A stretch of DNA of 64,000 bases, taken from Arthrobacter oryzae. GTDB taxonomy: Bacteria; Actinomycetota; Actinomycetes; Actinomycetales; Micrococcaceae. Of this stretch, positions 44,930 through 53,997 are shown one piece after another (the first letter of the stretch is position 1; every line of letters begins with the position of its first letter). Under the pieces are notes generated by a model. The model made no database searches, was not told the origin of the DNA, and saw only the letters and a list, made by a program, of their open reading frames with translations. The stretch lies in the NCBI RefSeq assembly GCF_030812315.1, contig NZ_JAUSSM010000008.1, positions 62,001-126,000 on the forward strand, read 5' to 3'. Both the position numbers and the translations under genes were made by a program.

Positions 44930-46681
44930 TTAGAGCCCCAGGTCGGCCTCGAAGGCGCCGGCCTCAAGGCGGGCCTTGAGGGTCTGCAGGAAGCGTCCTG
45001 CATCGGCGCCGTCCACCAAACGGTGGTCGTACGTGAGGGAGAGGTACATCATGGAGCGGATGGCGATCGAGTCGTCGCCGTTTTCATCGGTGACCACCAC
45101 GGGGCGCTTGACGATCGCACCGGTGCCCAGGATTCCCACCTGCGGCTGGTTGATGATCGGGGTGTCGAACAGTGCGCCGACAGAACCGATGTTGGTGATG
45201 CTGAACGTTCCGCCGGACAACTCATCCGGGCCGATCTTGCCGTCGCGGGTGCGGCTTGCGACATCGGCGATCTTGCCGGCCAGGCCGGCGAGGTTCAGGC
45301 TGCCCGCATCGGAGATGACCGGAACCAGGAGGCCCTTGTCCGTGTCCACGGCGATGGCCAGGTGCTCGGCGTTGTGGTAGGTGATTTCCTGCTTGTCTTC
45401 GTCGTAGGCAGCGTTCACCTTCGGGTGCTGCTTCAGCGCTTCTGCCACTGCCTTGGCGATGAACGGCAGGAAGGTCAGCTTCACGCCGTTCTGGGCCTGG
45501 AAGGAGTTCTTTGCCTTGAGGCGCAGCTTGGCGATCTTGGTCATGTCCACTTCGTGGACCTGTGTCAACTGAGTGGAGACGTCAAGGGACTCGCGCATGC
45601 GGCGGGCAATGACCTGGCGGATGCGCGGTGCCTTCTGCACCGTGCCGCGCAGGGACGAGGCCGCGGCTTCCTGCTTGGACCCGGCCGATGCCGGTGCCGC
45701 GGCGGCGGGAGCCGGAGCTGCCTTCGCCTCGGCGGCAGCAATCACGTCCTGCTTGCGGATGCGGCCGCCAACTCCGGTGCCGGTGAGGGAGGAAATGTCC
45801 ACGCCCTGCTGGTTGGCGAGTTTGCGCACCAGGGGAGTGACGTAGCCGGACTCGGCCGATGCTGCTTCAGCGGCCGGAGCAGCTGCGGCTGCCGGTGCCG
45901 GAGCTGCCGGGGCTTCCTGCTTGGGTGCTGCGGGTGCTTCGGCCTTGGCCTCGGCGGCCGGAGCCTCCTGCTTCGGAGCTTCGGCTGCGGGAGCCTCCTG
46001 CTTCGGAGCCGGTGCGGCCGGTGCAGCAGCAGGTGCGGCTGCACCGGAGCCGATAACGGCAAGAACGGACCCAACCTCGGCGGTCTCGTCCTCGTTGACA
46101 CGGATTTCCTGCAGGGTGCCGGCAACCGGAGACGGGATCTCCGTGTCCACCTTGTCCGTGGATACCTCGAGGAGGGGTTCGTCGACCTCGACGGAGTCGC
46201 CGACGGCCTTGAGCCAGCGGGTCACGGTGCCTTCGGTGACGGATTCGCCGAGGGCAGGAAGGGTAACTTCGTGGCCCTCGCCGGAGGCGGCCGGAGCTGC
46301 TTCCGCGGCCGGGGCCTCAGCCGGTGCCGGCGCCTCGGTGGAGGGAGCTTCTTCAGCTGCGGGTGCTTCTTCAGCGGCGGGTGCTTCTTCGGCCGGCGCC
46401 TGCTCTGCGGGAGCTGCTTCTTCGGAAGCACCGGCCGAACCAGAGCCGTCACCAATGCGGACGAGCGGGGCGCCGACTTCGGCGGTCTCATCTTCGGCGA
46501 CGAGGATTTCCTCAATCACGCCAGCAATCGGAGAGGGGATTTCGGTGTCTACTTTGTCGGTGGAAACCTCGAGCAGCGGCTCGTCCACCTCTACCCGGTC
46601 ACCTACCTGCTTGAGCCAGCGGGTGACGGTTCCTTCGGTGACACTCTCACCGAGGGCGGGCAAGTTAACGGATTCAGACAT
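44930..46681 (-). CDS. sucB: Dihydrolipoamide acyltransferase (E2), two lipoyl domains
   Basis: This is the E2 core of 2-oxoacid dehydrogenase complexes, equivalent to mycobacterial DlaT; it is usually annotated as the 2-oxoglutarate E2. It is 583 aa. Two almost identical lipoyl domains begin at residue 1 and about residue 133, each with [11 protein letters not shown] (first lipoyl Lys43). Ala/Pro/Glu linkers separate them. A peripheral-subunit-binding domain ([22 protein letters not shown], about 275-305) precedes the catalytic domain ending in [24 protein letters not shown] precedes the ATG. In Actinomycetota this E2 may serve pyruvate dehydrogenase too. Confidence 0.95.
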   Translation of the reverse strand: MSESVNLPALGESVTEGTVTRWLKQVGDRVEVDEPLLEVSTDKVDTEIPSPIAGVIEEILVAEDETAEVGAPLVRIGDGSGSAGASEEAAPAEQAPAEEAPAAEEAPAAEEAPSTEAPAPAEAPAAEAAPAASGEGHEVTLPALGESVTEGTVTRWLKAVGDSVEVDEPLLEVSTDKVDTEIPSPVAGTLQEIRVNEDETAEVGSVLAVIGSGAAAPAAAPAAPAPKQEAPAAEAPKQEAPAAEAKAEAPAAPKQEAPAAPAPAAAAAPAAEAASAESGYVTPLVRKLANQQGVDISSLTGTGVGGRIRKQDVIAAAEAKAAPAPAAAAPASAGSKQEAAASSLRGTVQKAPRIRQVIARRMRESLDVSTQLTQVHEVDMTKIAKLRLKAKNSFQAQNGVKLTFLPFIAKAVAEALKQHPKVNAAYDEDKQEITYHNAEHLAIAVDTDKGLLVPVISDAGSLNLAGLAGKIADVASRTRDGKIGPDELSGGTFSITNIGSVGALFDTPIINQPQVGILGTGAIVKRPVVVTDENGDDSIAIRSMMYLSLTYDHRLVDGADAGRFLQTLKARLEAGAFEADLGL

Positions 46682-46734
46682 GTCGTCCCCGTTCTCCTTA
46701 TTGATCTTTAGTGCGGATGATTGCTGCCTTGTTC

Positions 46735-46777
46735 GAGCTTAGTGCACCCTGCTGATCATGCCGGGTGCACTAAGCTC
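46735..46777 (-). terminator. Hairpin between lpdA and sucB
   Basis: GAGCTTAGTGCACCC (46735-46749) pairs perfectly with GGGTGCACTAAGCTC (46763-46777). It lies 32 nt past the lpdA stop and 54 nt before the sucB start. No T-tract follows, so it may act as an attenuator or processing site rather than a full terminator. Confidence 0.55.
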
Positions 46778-46808
46778 AGTGTTCTTGCGGTGGTGCGGGG
46801 CGGAATTA

Positions 46809-48191
46809 CTACCCGTGGAGGGCTTTGCCCGCGAGGGCAAGGTGGGCCTCGCCGAGGGCCTCGTTCTGGGTCGGGTGCGCGTGCAGCAGCTGTGCCACGT
46901 CCTCCGGGTAAGCTTCCCAGTTCACGATCAGCTGGGCTTCGCCGATCTGCTCACCCATACGGGAGCCGATCATGTGGACGCCCACCACGGGGCCGTCCTT
47001 CTGGCGGACCAGCTTGACCAGGCCGCCGGTGCCGAGGATGGAGCTCTTGCCGTTGCCGGCAAGGTTGTACTCCTGGATTTCCACCTGGTCGTCACCGAAC
47101 TTTTCCTTGGCGCCCTTCTCCGTGTAGCCCACAGTGGCGATTTCGGGCTCGGAGTAGGTGACCTTGGGGATGTTGACGTCCTCAACGATGACGGGCTTCA
47201 GGCCGGCGATTTCCTCGGCCACGAAAATGCCCTGCTGGTAGCCGCGGTGGGCCAGCTGGACGCCCGGGACGATGTCGCCCACGGCGTAGACGTTGCCGAC
47301 GCCGGTGTGCAGGCGCTCGTTGGTGATGACGAAGCCGCGGTCAATGGTGATGCCGGCGTCTTCGTAGCCAAGGTTGGCGGTAACCGGTCCGCGGCCGACG
47401 GCCACGAGGAGCAGTTCGGCTTCGAAGGTCTTGCCGTCAACCAGGGTGACCTTGACGCCGTCGTTGTTCTGCTCAACGCCCTGGAAGAAGACGCCGGTGG
47501 AGAATTTGATGCCGCGCTTCTTGAACGCGCGCTCAAAGTTCTTGACGATCGCGGCGTCCTCGTTCGGGACCAGCGACGGCAGGCCTTCAACGATGGTGAC
47601 GTCCACGCCGAAGGACTTCCACACCGAGGCGAACTCGACGCCGATGACGCCGCCGCCCAGGATGATCGCGCTCTTGGGGATGTAGTCCATGGTCAGTGCT
47701 TCGTCGGAGGTGATGACCTTGCCGCCGATTTCCAGCCCCGGCAACGTACGGGAGTACGAGCCCGTGGCCAGGACGATGTTCTTGCCCTTGTAGGCCGTGC
47801 CGTTCACGACAACGGTGTCGGTGCCCTGCAGCTTGCCTTCACCTTCGATGACGGTGATGCCCTTGGACTTGATTAGGCCCTGCAGGCCCTTGAACTTGCC
47901 GGCGACGATGCCGTCTTTGTAAGCGTTGACAGCGCTCATGTCGATGCTGTCCAGTGTGACGTTGACGCCGTACTTCGCGGAGTCGCGGGCGTGGTCGGCG
48001 AGCTCAGCGGAGTGCAGGAGTGCCTTGGTGGGGATGCAGCCGTTGTGCAGGCAGGTGCCCCCGAGTTTCCCCTTCTCCACGAGGCCTACAGTGAGGCCAA
48101 GCTGAACAGCGCGGAGGGCTGTGGCGTAACCGCCGCTGCCACCGCCGAGTACCAGGATGTCGAATTCTTGCGCAGTTGCCTGATCGGCCAC
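46809..48191 (-). CDS. lpdA: Dihydrolipoyl dehydrogenase (E3)
   Basis: This flavoenzyme reoxidises the lipoyl group of E2 and passes electrons to NAD+. It is 460 aa. It has the FAD motif LGGGSGGYATALRA, the redox pair C47 and C52 in GGTCLHNGCIPTKALL, the NAD motif LGGGVIGVEFASVWKSFG, and the C-terminal HAHPTQNEALGEAHLALAG with the catalytic His-Glu. GAGGGAG precedes the GTG start. It lies just upstream of sucB on the same strand, 127 nt apart, and works in the same complex. Confidence 0.97.
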   Translation of the reverse strand: MADQATAQEFDILVLGGGSGGYATALRAVQLGLTVGLVEKGKLGGTCLHNGCIPTKALLHSAELADHARDSAKYGVNVTLDSIDMSAVNAYKDGIVAGKFKGLQGLIKSKGITVIEGEGKLQGTDTVVVNGTAYKGKNIVLATGSYSRTLPGLEIGGKVITSDEALTMDYIPKSAIILGGGVIGVEFASVWKSFGVDVTIVEGLPSLVPNEDAAIVKNFERAFKKRGIKFSTGVFFQGVEQNNDGVKVTLVDGKTFEAELLLVAVGRGPVTANLGYEDAGITIDRGFVITNERLHTGVGNVYAVGDIVPGVQLAHRGYQQGIFVAEEIAGLKPVIVEDVNIPKVTYSEPEIATVGYTEKGAKEKFGDDQVEIQEYNLAGNGKSSILGTGGLVKLVRQKDGPVVGVHMIGSRMGEQIGEAQLIVNWEAYPEDVAQLLHAHPTQNEALGEAHLALAGKALHG

Positions 48192-48378
48192 TTAGACGCT
48201 CCCTCGCGTGAACGATGACACGAGAGTACGCATCATCTGGTCTTGGAACTTGCTCTGCCGTGATTATGCCAGCAGGCCGGTTCTCTTGCATTTGTGACTA
48301 CCGCAGTTCACCTTAGCGAACCACTTATCCATGCTCCACCTTGTCACGGCGTTTGTGGAGCGCTTGTGTCGAGTGTCA

Positions 48379-48424
48379 CGCGGCTTTGTGGCCGACGGAT
48401 CATGGACTCCGCCACAAAGCCGCG
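48379..48424 (-). terminator. Hairpin downstream of pepA
   Basis: CGCGGCTTTGTGGC (48379-48392) pairs perfectly with GCCACAAAGCCGCG (48411-48424), with GAGT/ACTC further out. It lies 18 nt past the pepA stop, between pepA and lpdA. No strong T-tract. Confidence 0.65.
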
Positions 48425-48442
48425 TATGACTCGTGCGGACGC

Positions 48443-49969
48443 TTAGGCAGAGGCCGCCAGGACGTCTTCTACATACGCCACGAGCGTGCGGACCGTGCAG
48501 CCCGTGCCCTGCTTCGGGGTGTAGCCGTAGGGGCTGCCGTTGTTAAAGGACGGGCCCGCGATGTCGATGTGGGCCCACGGAATCTGCTCGCCGTCCTTGC
48601 CCTTGCCGACGAATTCACGCAGGAACACTGCAGCGGTCATCATGCCGCCGTGGCGCTCACCAATGTTGGCCAGGTCCGCCACCTCGGAGTCGAGGCTGGC
48701 GCGGAGTTCGTCCGGCAGGGGCATCGGCCACACCAGCTCGCCGGCGCGGTCGGCCGCGGTCTTCAGCGGGCCGGTGACGCTGTCCGAGCCCATGACGCCG
48801 GCGGTCCGGTTGCCCAGTGCGATCAGCTGGGCGCCGGTCAGGGTCGCGACGTCGATGATGGCGTCCGGGTACTCCTGGCTGGCGGCCACGATGCCGTCCG
48901 CCATGACCAGGCGGCCTTCGGCATCCGTATTAAGGACCTCGACAGTCTTGCCGCCGAACATGGTGAGGACGTCCGCCGGACGCTGCGCGGCGCCCGACGG
49001 CATGTTTTCGGCAATGCACAGCCACGCGGTGGCCTTAACGGGCAGGCCGAGGCCTGCGATCGCCAGCACGGTGTTAAGCACGACGGCGGCGCCCGCCATA
49101 TCGCTCTTCATGTCGCCCATGCCGAGGGCGGGCTTAATGGAGATGCCGCCGGTGTCAAAGGTGATGCCCTTGCCCACGAGGGCGATCTTGGCGGTGGCCT
49201 TGGACGGCGCGTACTCCACCTTGACCAGGCGCGGCTGCCGGGTGGATCCCTTGCCGACGCCCATGATTCCGCCGAAGCCCTCCTTTTCGAGGCGCTTCTC
49301 GTCCCACACGGTGACCTTGACCGGCAAGCCCTTGGAGAGTTCCTTGGCGGCATCGGCAAAGGACTCAGGGAACAGGTGGCTGGGCGGCTGGTTCACCAGC
49401 GAGCGCGTGGCATTGACGGCCTTCCCGATCAGGGCGGCACGGTTCAGCAGCGGCTGCAGGTCCTTGTTACCGGCGAAGTCTGTGGAAATCACCACGTTCT
49501 GCACCGGATCCTTGCGGCCGTTAGCGGCTGAGCGGTACTCGGTGAACGAGTAGGAACCCATGGCGGCGCCTTCGGCGATGGCCGCTACGTCGGCGAGTGA
49601 CGCCGTCGGAAGCGCCAGCGTGACGGTGCTGAGGCCGGCAAGCTGGCGGACAGCGGAGCCTGCCGCGCGGCGCAGGGCCTCCTCCGTGAGTTTGCTTCCG
49701 GCCCCCGGCTTGCCGACCCCGGCCAGTACCAGGACAGCCGCGCCGGCTTCGGGAAGGCCGGGGAGCCTGTGGACCTGGTCGGCCGCGCCGGTCAGGCCAA
49801 GAACCTTCAGGGACTCCGCGATGGCCTCGGCGGACTTGGCCGTCAGCGGGTTGTCCAGCAGCACGGGACCGTCGGGCCCCTGCGCCACTCCAATGACCAG
49901 AGCATCCGTGGGCGACTTCTTAACGTCACGCGCAATGACGCTAAGTTTGATTTCAGTATTCTTGACCAC
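48443..49969 (-). CDS. pepA: Leucyl aminopeptidase (M17)
   Basis: This hexameric two-metal exopeptidase releases N-terminal amino acids from peptides. It is 508 aa. Family landmarks are VGKGITFDTGGISIKP (metal/active-site Lys, Asp), MKSDMAGAAVVL, and the signature NTDAEGRLVMADGI, with GERHGGMMTAAVFLREFVG near the C-terminus. The GTG start has GAGGA about 11 nt upstream, inside a small GAGGA-N4-TCCTC inverted repeat. It can act downstream of tricorn or proteasome peptide products, as an inference. It is transcribed away from the PAC2 gene. Confidence 0.95.
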   Translation of the reverse strand: MVKNTEIKLSVIARDVKKSPTDALVIGVAQGPDGPVLLDNPLTAKSAEAIAESLKVLGLTGAADQVHRLPGLPEAGAAVLVLAGVGKPGAGSKLTEEALRRAAGSAVRQLAGLSTVTLALPTASLADVAAIAEGAAMGSYSFTEYRSAANGRKDPVQNVVISTDFAGNKDLQPLLNRAALIGKAVNATRSLVNQPPSHLFPESFADAAKELSKGLPVKVTVWDEKRLEKEGFGGIMGVGKGSTRQPRLVKVEYAPSKATAKIALVGKGITFDTGGISIKPALGMGDMKSDMAGAAVVLNTVLAIAGLGLPVKATAWLCIAENMPSGAAQRPADVLTMFGGKTVEVLNTDAEGRLVMADGIVAASQEYPDAIIDVATLTGAQLIALGNRTAGVMGSDSVTGPLKTAADRAGELVWPMPLPDELRASLDSEVADLANIGERHGGMMTAAVFLREFVGKGKDGEQIPWAHIDIAGPSFNNGSPYGYTPKQGTGCTVRTLVAYVEDVLAASA

Positions 49970-50328
49970 GAGGATCAGTCCTCAATTCTCTGTGATTTTC
50001 GGCAGGAAGCGCATGTTGGGCGCCCCGCCATGGGAAACCGGCCATCGTCGGCTTGAGACGCAACCCGGTGTCTGCAAGGCCGTCCGTAGGGCCAGTTCCG
50101 ATCGTAGTCTCTCCGCCTGGGGACCGCTGAATCCCATGAGACCTGCAACACACCGCCGGTGGAACGGTTCGGGTGCGGAATGCTTCGGGCGACCGGTGCG
50201 TTGTAAGAAATATCCGGCGGATCTGCGCGGATTCCTTGGCGCACGTGCCACTGAACCTGCCCATTGGGTTGCCGCCCCTAAGGTGCTGACGCACCCCGCC
50301 TCCGCCGCCACTTCGAAAGGAACATGCC
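49970..50328. other. Divergent intergenic region pepA / PAC2 gene
   Basis: A 359-nt region without a credible gene. It holds the small GAGGATCAGTCCTC inverted repeat at 49970-49983 beside the pepA start, and AAAGGA 8 nt before the PAC2 GTG as its ribosome binding site. I see no clear -35/-10 pair, riboswitch fold or repeat. Short open frames on both strands have no ribosome binding site or family resemblance. Confidence 0.6.
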
Positions 50329-51267
50329 GTGCTTGAACGGATTTCCGGCTCCCTGCTGGACCCCGACGCTCTCTATGTGAGCAACGCCGAGCTGTTCGAC
50401 AGCCCGTCACTCCGCGGGCTCAATCTGGTGATGGGCTTTACGGGATTCGCCGACGCCGGCCACGTGGTCAAGCAGATCACCGCCGAACTGCTGGACACCC
50501 TCGATTCGGAGCCGGTTGCCGTCTTCGATGCCGACCAGCTGATTGACTACCGTTCGCGCCGTCCGCACGTCACCTTCGTCGAGGATCACCTCCAGGACTA
50601 CCAGGCCCCGAAGCTGGCCCTCTACCGGCTGGTCGACGGGCTGGGGAATCCGTACCTCTTCCTGGCCGGCTTCGAGCCCGACCTCCAGTGGGAACGGTTC
50701 GCGCGCGCCGTCGTCCGGATCGTCGAGCACCTCGACGTGAACCTGGTGACGTGGATCCACTCCATCCCGATGCCCGTTCCCCACACCCGGCCGGTTGGCG
50801 TGACCGTCCACGGCAACCGCCCTGAGCTCATCGAGGGAATCTCCGTCTGGAAGCCCACGGTGGAAGTTCCCGCGGCTGTGGGTCACATCCTTGAACTGCG
50901 CCTCACGGAGGCCGGCCGCAACATTGCCGGCTACGTCATCCACGTCCCGCACTACCTCGCCGAAGCCGAATACCCCAACGCCGCCGTTGCCGGCCTTGAA
51001 TACCTGGGTGCGGCCACATCATTGATGTTGCCATCCGACCGCCTGCGTGAGGCTGGACGTGAAGTGGGGCGGCAGATCGCCGAACAGCTTGAGGCATCCG
51101 AGGAAGTGCAGCAGGTGGTGTCCCGCCTGGAGACCCGCTACGACGAAAAGGCGGAGGGGACGGTCCGCCGCTCACTGCTGGCAGACGAAAACGATGAACT
51201 TCCCAACGCTGACGCGCTCGGTGCAGCCGTGGAAGCCTACCTCGCCCGTAAAGAACCCGGACAATAA
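50329..51267 (+). CDS. PAC2-family protein (proteasome assembly chaperone-like)
   Basis: This 312-aa protein is of the PAC2/DUF75 family, named after eukaryotic proteasome assembly chaperone 2. The blocks are LNLVMGFTGFADAGHVVKQI, YRSRRPHVTFVEDHL, YLFLAGFEPDLQWERFA, VTWIHSIPMPVPHTRPVGVTVHGNR and GYVIHVPHYLAEAEYPNAAVAGLEYL. Actinomycetota that make 20S proteasomes carry PAC2 proteins, but the role in bacteria is not settled. The GTG start has AAAGGA upstream. Confidence 0.9.
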   Translation: MLERISGSLLDPDALYVSNAELFDSPSLRGLNLVMGFTGFADAGHVVKQITAELLDTLDSEPVAVFDADQLIDYRSRRPHVTFVEDHLQDYQAPKLALYRLVDGLGNPYLFLAGFEPDLQWERFARAVVRIVEHLDVNLVTWIHSIPMPVPHTRPVGVTVHGNRPELIEGISVWKPTVEVPAAVGHILELRLTEAGRNIAGYVIHVPHYLAEAEYPNAAVAGLEYLGAATSLMLPSDRLREAGREVGRQIAEQLEASEEVQQVVSRLETRYDEKAEGTVRRSLLADENDELPNADALGAAVEAYLARKEPGQ

Positions 51268-51288
51268 ATCCTATTTTCCTGCCGCAGG

Positions 51289-51294
51289 CATAAT
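51289..51294 (+). promoter_or_regulatory. -10 element for the MFS gene
   Basis: CATAAT lies 6 nt before the GTG at 51301, one base off TATAAT. The gene directly follows the PAC2 stop by 33 nt. A leaderless start is likely but less certain. Confidence 0.4.
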
Positions 51295-51300
51295 AGGTAG

Positions 51301-52632
51301 GTGACTGCACCCCGCGCCTGGCTCATCTGGACCGTCGGGATTTTCGCGTACCTCGTGGCCGTCAGCCAGCGCACGTCCTTTGGGGTCGTTGGCCTCGAGG
51401 CGACGGAACGGTTCCACGCCACCGCAGCTGAGATCTCCTTCTTCACGGTGTTGCAGCTCCTGGTCTACGCCGGCCTGCAGATCCCGGTAGGGGTCCTGGT
51501 TGACCGCCTGGGATCACGGACCATGATCGCCGGGGGAGCCGTCCTGATGGGGCTTGGCCAGCTTCAGCTGGCCTTTGCGGACAATATTCCCGGCGGGGTG
51601 CTTGGCCGCGTCCTGGTGGGTGCCGGAGACGCCATGACGTTCATTTCAGTGATCCGGCTGATACCCCTGTGGTTCGCCCCGGCCAGGGTTCCGCTCATCA
51701 CACAGCTGACCGGAATGTCCGGCCAGCTCGGGCAGCTCTTCAGCGTGGTCCCGTTCGCCATGATCCTTCATTCGGCCGGATGGACCCCCGCATTCCTGAC
51801 CCTCGCGGCGATGTCCGCGCTCGCCGTCGTTCTGGTACTGGCTGCCCTGAAGGACCAGCCGCCCGGCCACCCGCGCCCTGAACCCGGCCAGGGACTGAAG
51901 GCCACCGGCATATCCCTGTCCAGCGCCTGGCGGCAACCCGGCACCCGGCTGGGGTTGTGGAGCCACTTCACCATCCAGTTCAGCGGGACGGTGTTTGCCA
52001 TGACCTGGGGCTACCCCTTCCTGATCTCCGCACAGGGCCTTGACACCGGCACCGTGTCCGGACTGATGGCCGTATACGTCGCCGCGGCCATCGCGGCGGG
52101 ACCGCTGATTGGCAGGTTCGTCTCCCGGCATCCGCTGCGGCGCTCCACCATGGTGCTCCTGATCGCAGCCACCACCGCTGCGGCCTGGGCCGCTGTGCTG
52201 CTTATGCCGGGCCGATCACCCCTTTGGATGCTCGCCGGGCTCGTGGTCGTGCTGGCCATCGGCGGGCCAGGCTCCATGATCGGCTTCGACTTCGCCCGCA
52301 CCTTCAATCCGGCCCACCGGATCGGAACCGCCACCGGGATCGTCAACGTGGGCGGATTCATTGCCGCGCTGGTGGCTATTTACCTCGTCGGCGTCGTGCT
52401 TGACGTCCTCCACGCCAGCGGCTTCTCCAGGGGCGAGCTGTACGGCCTCGATCCGTTCCGGATTGCCCTGAGCGTCCAGTTCGTGCTGATCGGCATCGGC
52501 GCGGGCGCGATCATCATCACCCGACGGAAGGTCCGGCGCCAGATGGCCGCCCAGGGCGTCGTGGTGCCGCCCCTGCTCAAAGCCCTCGCGCAGCAGCGCC
52601 GGCGAAACCTGGAACGCCGCCGCGCCGAGTAG
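51301..52632 (+). CDS. Major facilitator superfamily transporter
   Basis: This 443-aa protein has twelve predicted hydrophobic helices. The MFS signature loop between helices 2 and 3 reads GVLVDRLGSRTMI. Helix 1 begins PRAWLIWTVGIFAYLVAVSQRTSFGVVGLEATERF, reminiscent of nitrate/nitrite- or sugar-type MFS carriers of unknown substrate. A central loop (KDQPPGHPRPEPGQG) divides the halves, and the C-terminus is basic (LKALAQQRRRNLERRR). Substrate cannot be told from sequence. Confidence 0.88.
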   Translation: MTAPRAWLIWTVGIFAYLVAVSQRTSFGVVGLEATERFHATAAEISFFTVLQLLVYAGLQIPVGVLVDRLGSRTMIAGGAVLMGLGQLQLAFADNIPGGVLGRVLVGAGDAMTFISVIRLIPLWFAPARVPLITQLTGMSGQLGQLFSVVPFAMILHSAGWTPAFLTLAAMSALAVVLVLAALKDQPPGHPRPEPGQGLKATGISLSSAWRQPGTRLGLWSHFTIQFSGTVFAMTWGYPFLISAQGLDTGTVSGLMAVYVAAAIAAGPLIGRFVSRHPLRRSTMVLLIAATTAAAWAAVLLMPGRSPLWMLAGLVVVLAIGGPGSMIGFDFARTFNPAHRIGTATGIVNVGGFIAALVAIYLVGVVLDVLHASGFSRGELYGLDPFRIALSVQFVLIGIGAGAIIITRRKVRRQMAAQGVVVPPLLKALAQQRRRNLERRRAE

Positions 52633-52707
52633 GGCACTGAAAACCGGTTTTCCACATACGCGAAGCGACCCCTGCCAGCGGGCCGCCGGCCGCTCCAGTC
52701 TGGATGC

Positions 52708-53997
52708 ATGACACCTCCAGAACGACTGATCATCACCGGACCCGAGGACATCCTGGGCTTCATTCCCCATTCACTTGGCTACTGGCCGGCCAACAGCCTG
52801 GTGGCCATGACCATGCAGGGTAAGCGCCTTGGCGCCACCCTTCGCGTGGACTTGCCGGACCTTGACTCGGGTTCGGGGCTGCTTCGGTTTGCGCGCACGG
52901 TCAGGGACTACCTGGAAGCGGATCACGACGCCGACGGCGCCCTCCTGGTGCTCTTCAGCAACGACGGGTGGTTTGCCTGCGTGGACACTGCCCCCGGCAG
53001 CGTCCCTGCCGGGGCCCCGGTGGAGGGGACGCTGGCGTGGCTGCTGGCAGCCCTCGAGGTCGAACTGGAATTATCCGGGCTCCCCGTCCGCGACGCCTGG
53101 TACGTCGGCGAGGCTTTCTGGCGGAACGCGTACTGCTTCGATCCCTCCTGCTGTCCGTTCCCCGGCCGCTCCGTGGATGAAATCAGGGACAGCAGGCTGA
53201 ATGCAGAGATGGTGTTCCGCGGAAGCAGCGTGGGGGAGGATCCTGTCCGCGCAGCCTGTGCCCGGTTCGAGGGAGCTGGCGCCGACCTGTCCGTGATGGA
53301 ATCCGAAGAAAGTTGGGCCGGGAAGTTTGTTGAGCGCCGGGGTAGCCGTTCCCAGTTCGCGACCATTCTGGATGCCTGGGAGTGTGTGCTGGCCGCGGAC
53401 GCGGGAGCACACCTTCCGGCCGAGCTGGCAGGGTACCTGCGGGCTACGCTGTGCGTCCCCCATTGGCGGGATGCGGTGCTGGTGATGAGTGCGGCCGGCC
53501 GGCAAGCAGCGGAGCAGGGAGCCGAGGACTTCGGGATCTTCGATCCCGACACCGGGTTGCAGGCAGTCCTGCCGCCGGTCGAAGGGCAGCCGGTTGAAGG
53601 ACAGCAGGTTGGCGGGCTGCCGCGTGGGGCGCGCCCGCCAGCCTGCCCTGCGGACGATGCAGCCCATGCCGTTCCCGGGTACGGGGATGTACTGCTGGGG
53701 CTGGCGCCGGCGTCACCCCGGTGGGACCGGATGCGGACGCTGGAGGCCGTGTTGGTGCAGCTGGGTGCGGCCGGCGGGGGAGAGAGCGGCGCGGCCTCGC
53801 TGACGGCACGGGGGTGGATCGAGTGGTGCCGCGGCCGGGGCTCGTTCGCGCACGCACTGCTGGACCAGGCGGTCATGGCCCAGCCCGGGTACCGACTGGC
53901 GGAACTCCTCTCGGAGCTGGTCGGCCGGGGAACGCTGTGCGGCTGGGCAGGGCGCCGTGATGCGGCATGGCAGAAGTTCGAACCGGACGCGGCCTAG
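52708..53997 (+). CDS. DUF4192 family protein
   Basis: This 429-aa protein begins MTPPERLIITGPEDILGFIPHSLGYWPANSLVAMTMQGKRLGATLRVDLPD, the hallmark of DUF4192, a family confined largely to Actinomycetota. A Cys-containing YCFDPSCCPFPGRSVDEIRDSRLNAEMVFRGS follows and is also family-typical. A Gln/Gly-rich low-complexity stretch (nt ~53570-53640) precedes a helical C-terminal half. No signal peptide or membrane segment. Function is unknown. CAGTCT 6 nt before the ATG is a near-consensus leaderless -10. Confidence 0.85.
   Translation: MTPPERLIITGPEDILGFIPHSLGYWPANSLVAMTMQGKRLGATLRVDLPDLDSGSGLLRFARTVRDYLEADHDADGALLVLFSNDGWFACVDTAPGSVPAGAPVEGTLAWLLAALEVELELSGLPVRDAWYVGEAFWRNAYCFDPSCCPFPGRSVDEIRDSRLNAEMVFRGSSVGEDPVRAACARFEGAGADLSVMESEESWAGKFVERRGSRSQFATILDAWECVLAADAGAHLPAELAGYLRATLCVPHWRDAVLVMSAAGRQAAEQGAEDFGIFDPDTGLQAVLPPVEGQPVEGQQVGGLPRGARPPACPADDAAHAVPGYGDVLLGLAPASPRWDRMRTLEAVLVQLGAAGGGESGAASLTARGWIEWCRGRGSFAHALLDQAVMAQPGYRLAELLSELVGRGTLCGWAGRRDAAWQKFEPDAA

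Noticed and set aside
44837-46711. 624-codon plus-strand frame opposite sucB
   Set aside because: The Gly/Cys/Arg-rich run mirrors the Ala/Pro linker codons of sucB on the other strand; it is a composition shadow.
48300-48380. Further inverted repeats beside the pepA terminator as an attachment site
   Set aside because: The pairing is explained by the pepA terminator stem; no integrase or target-site duplication is nearby.
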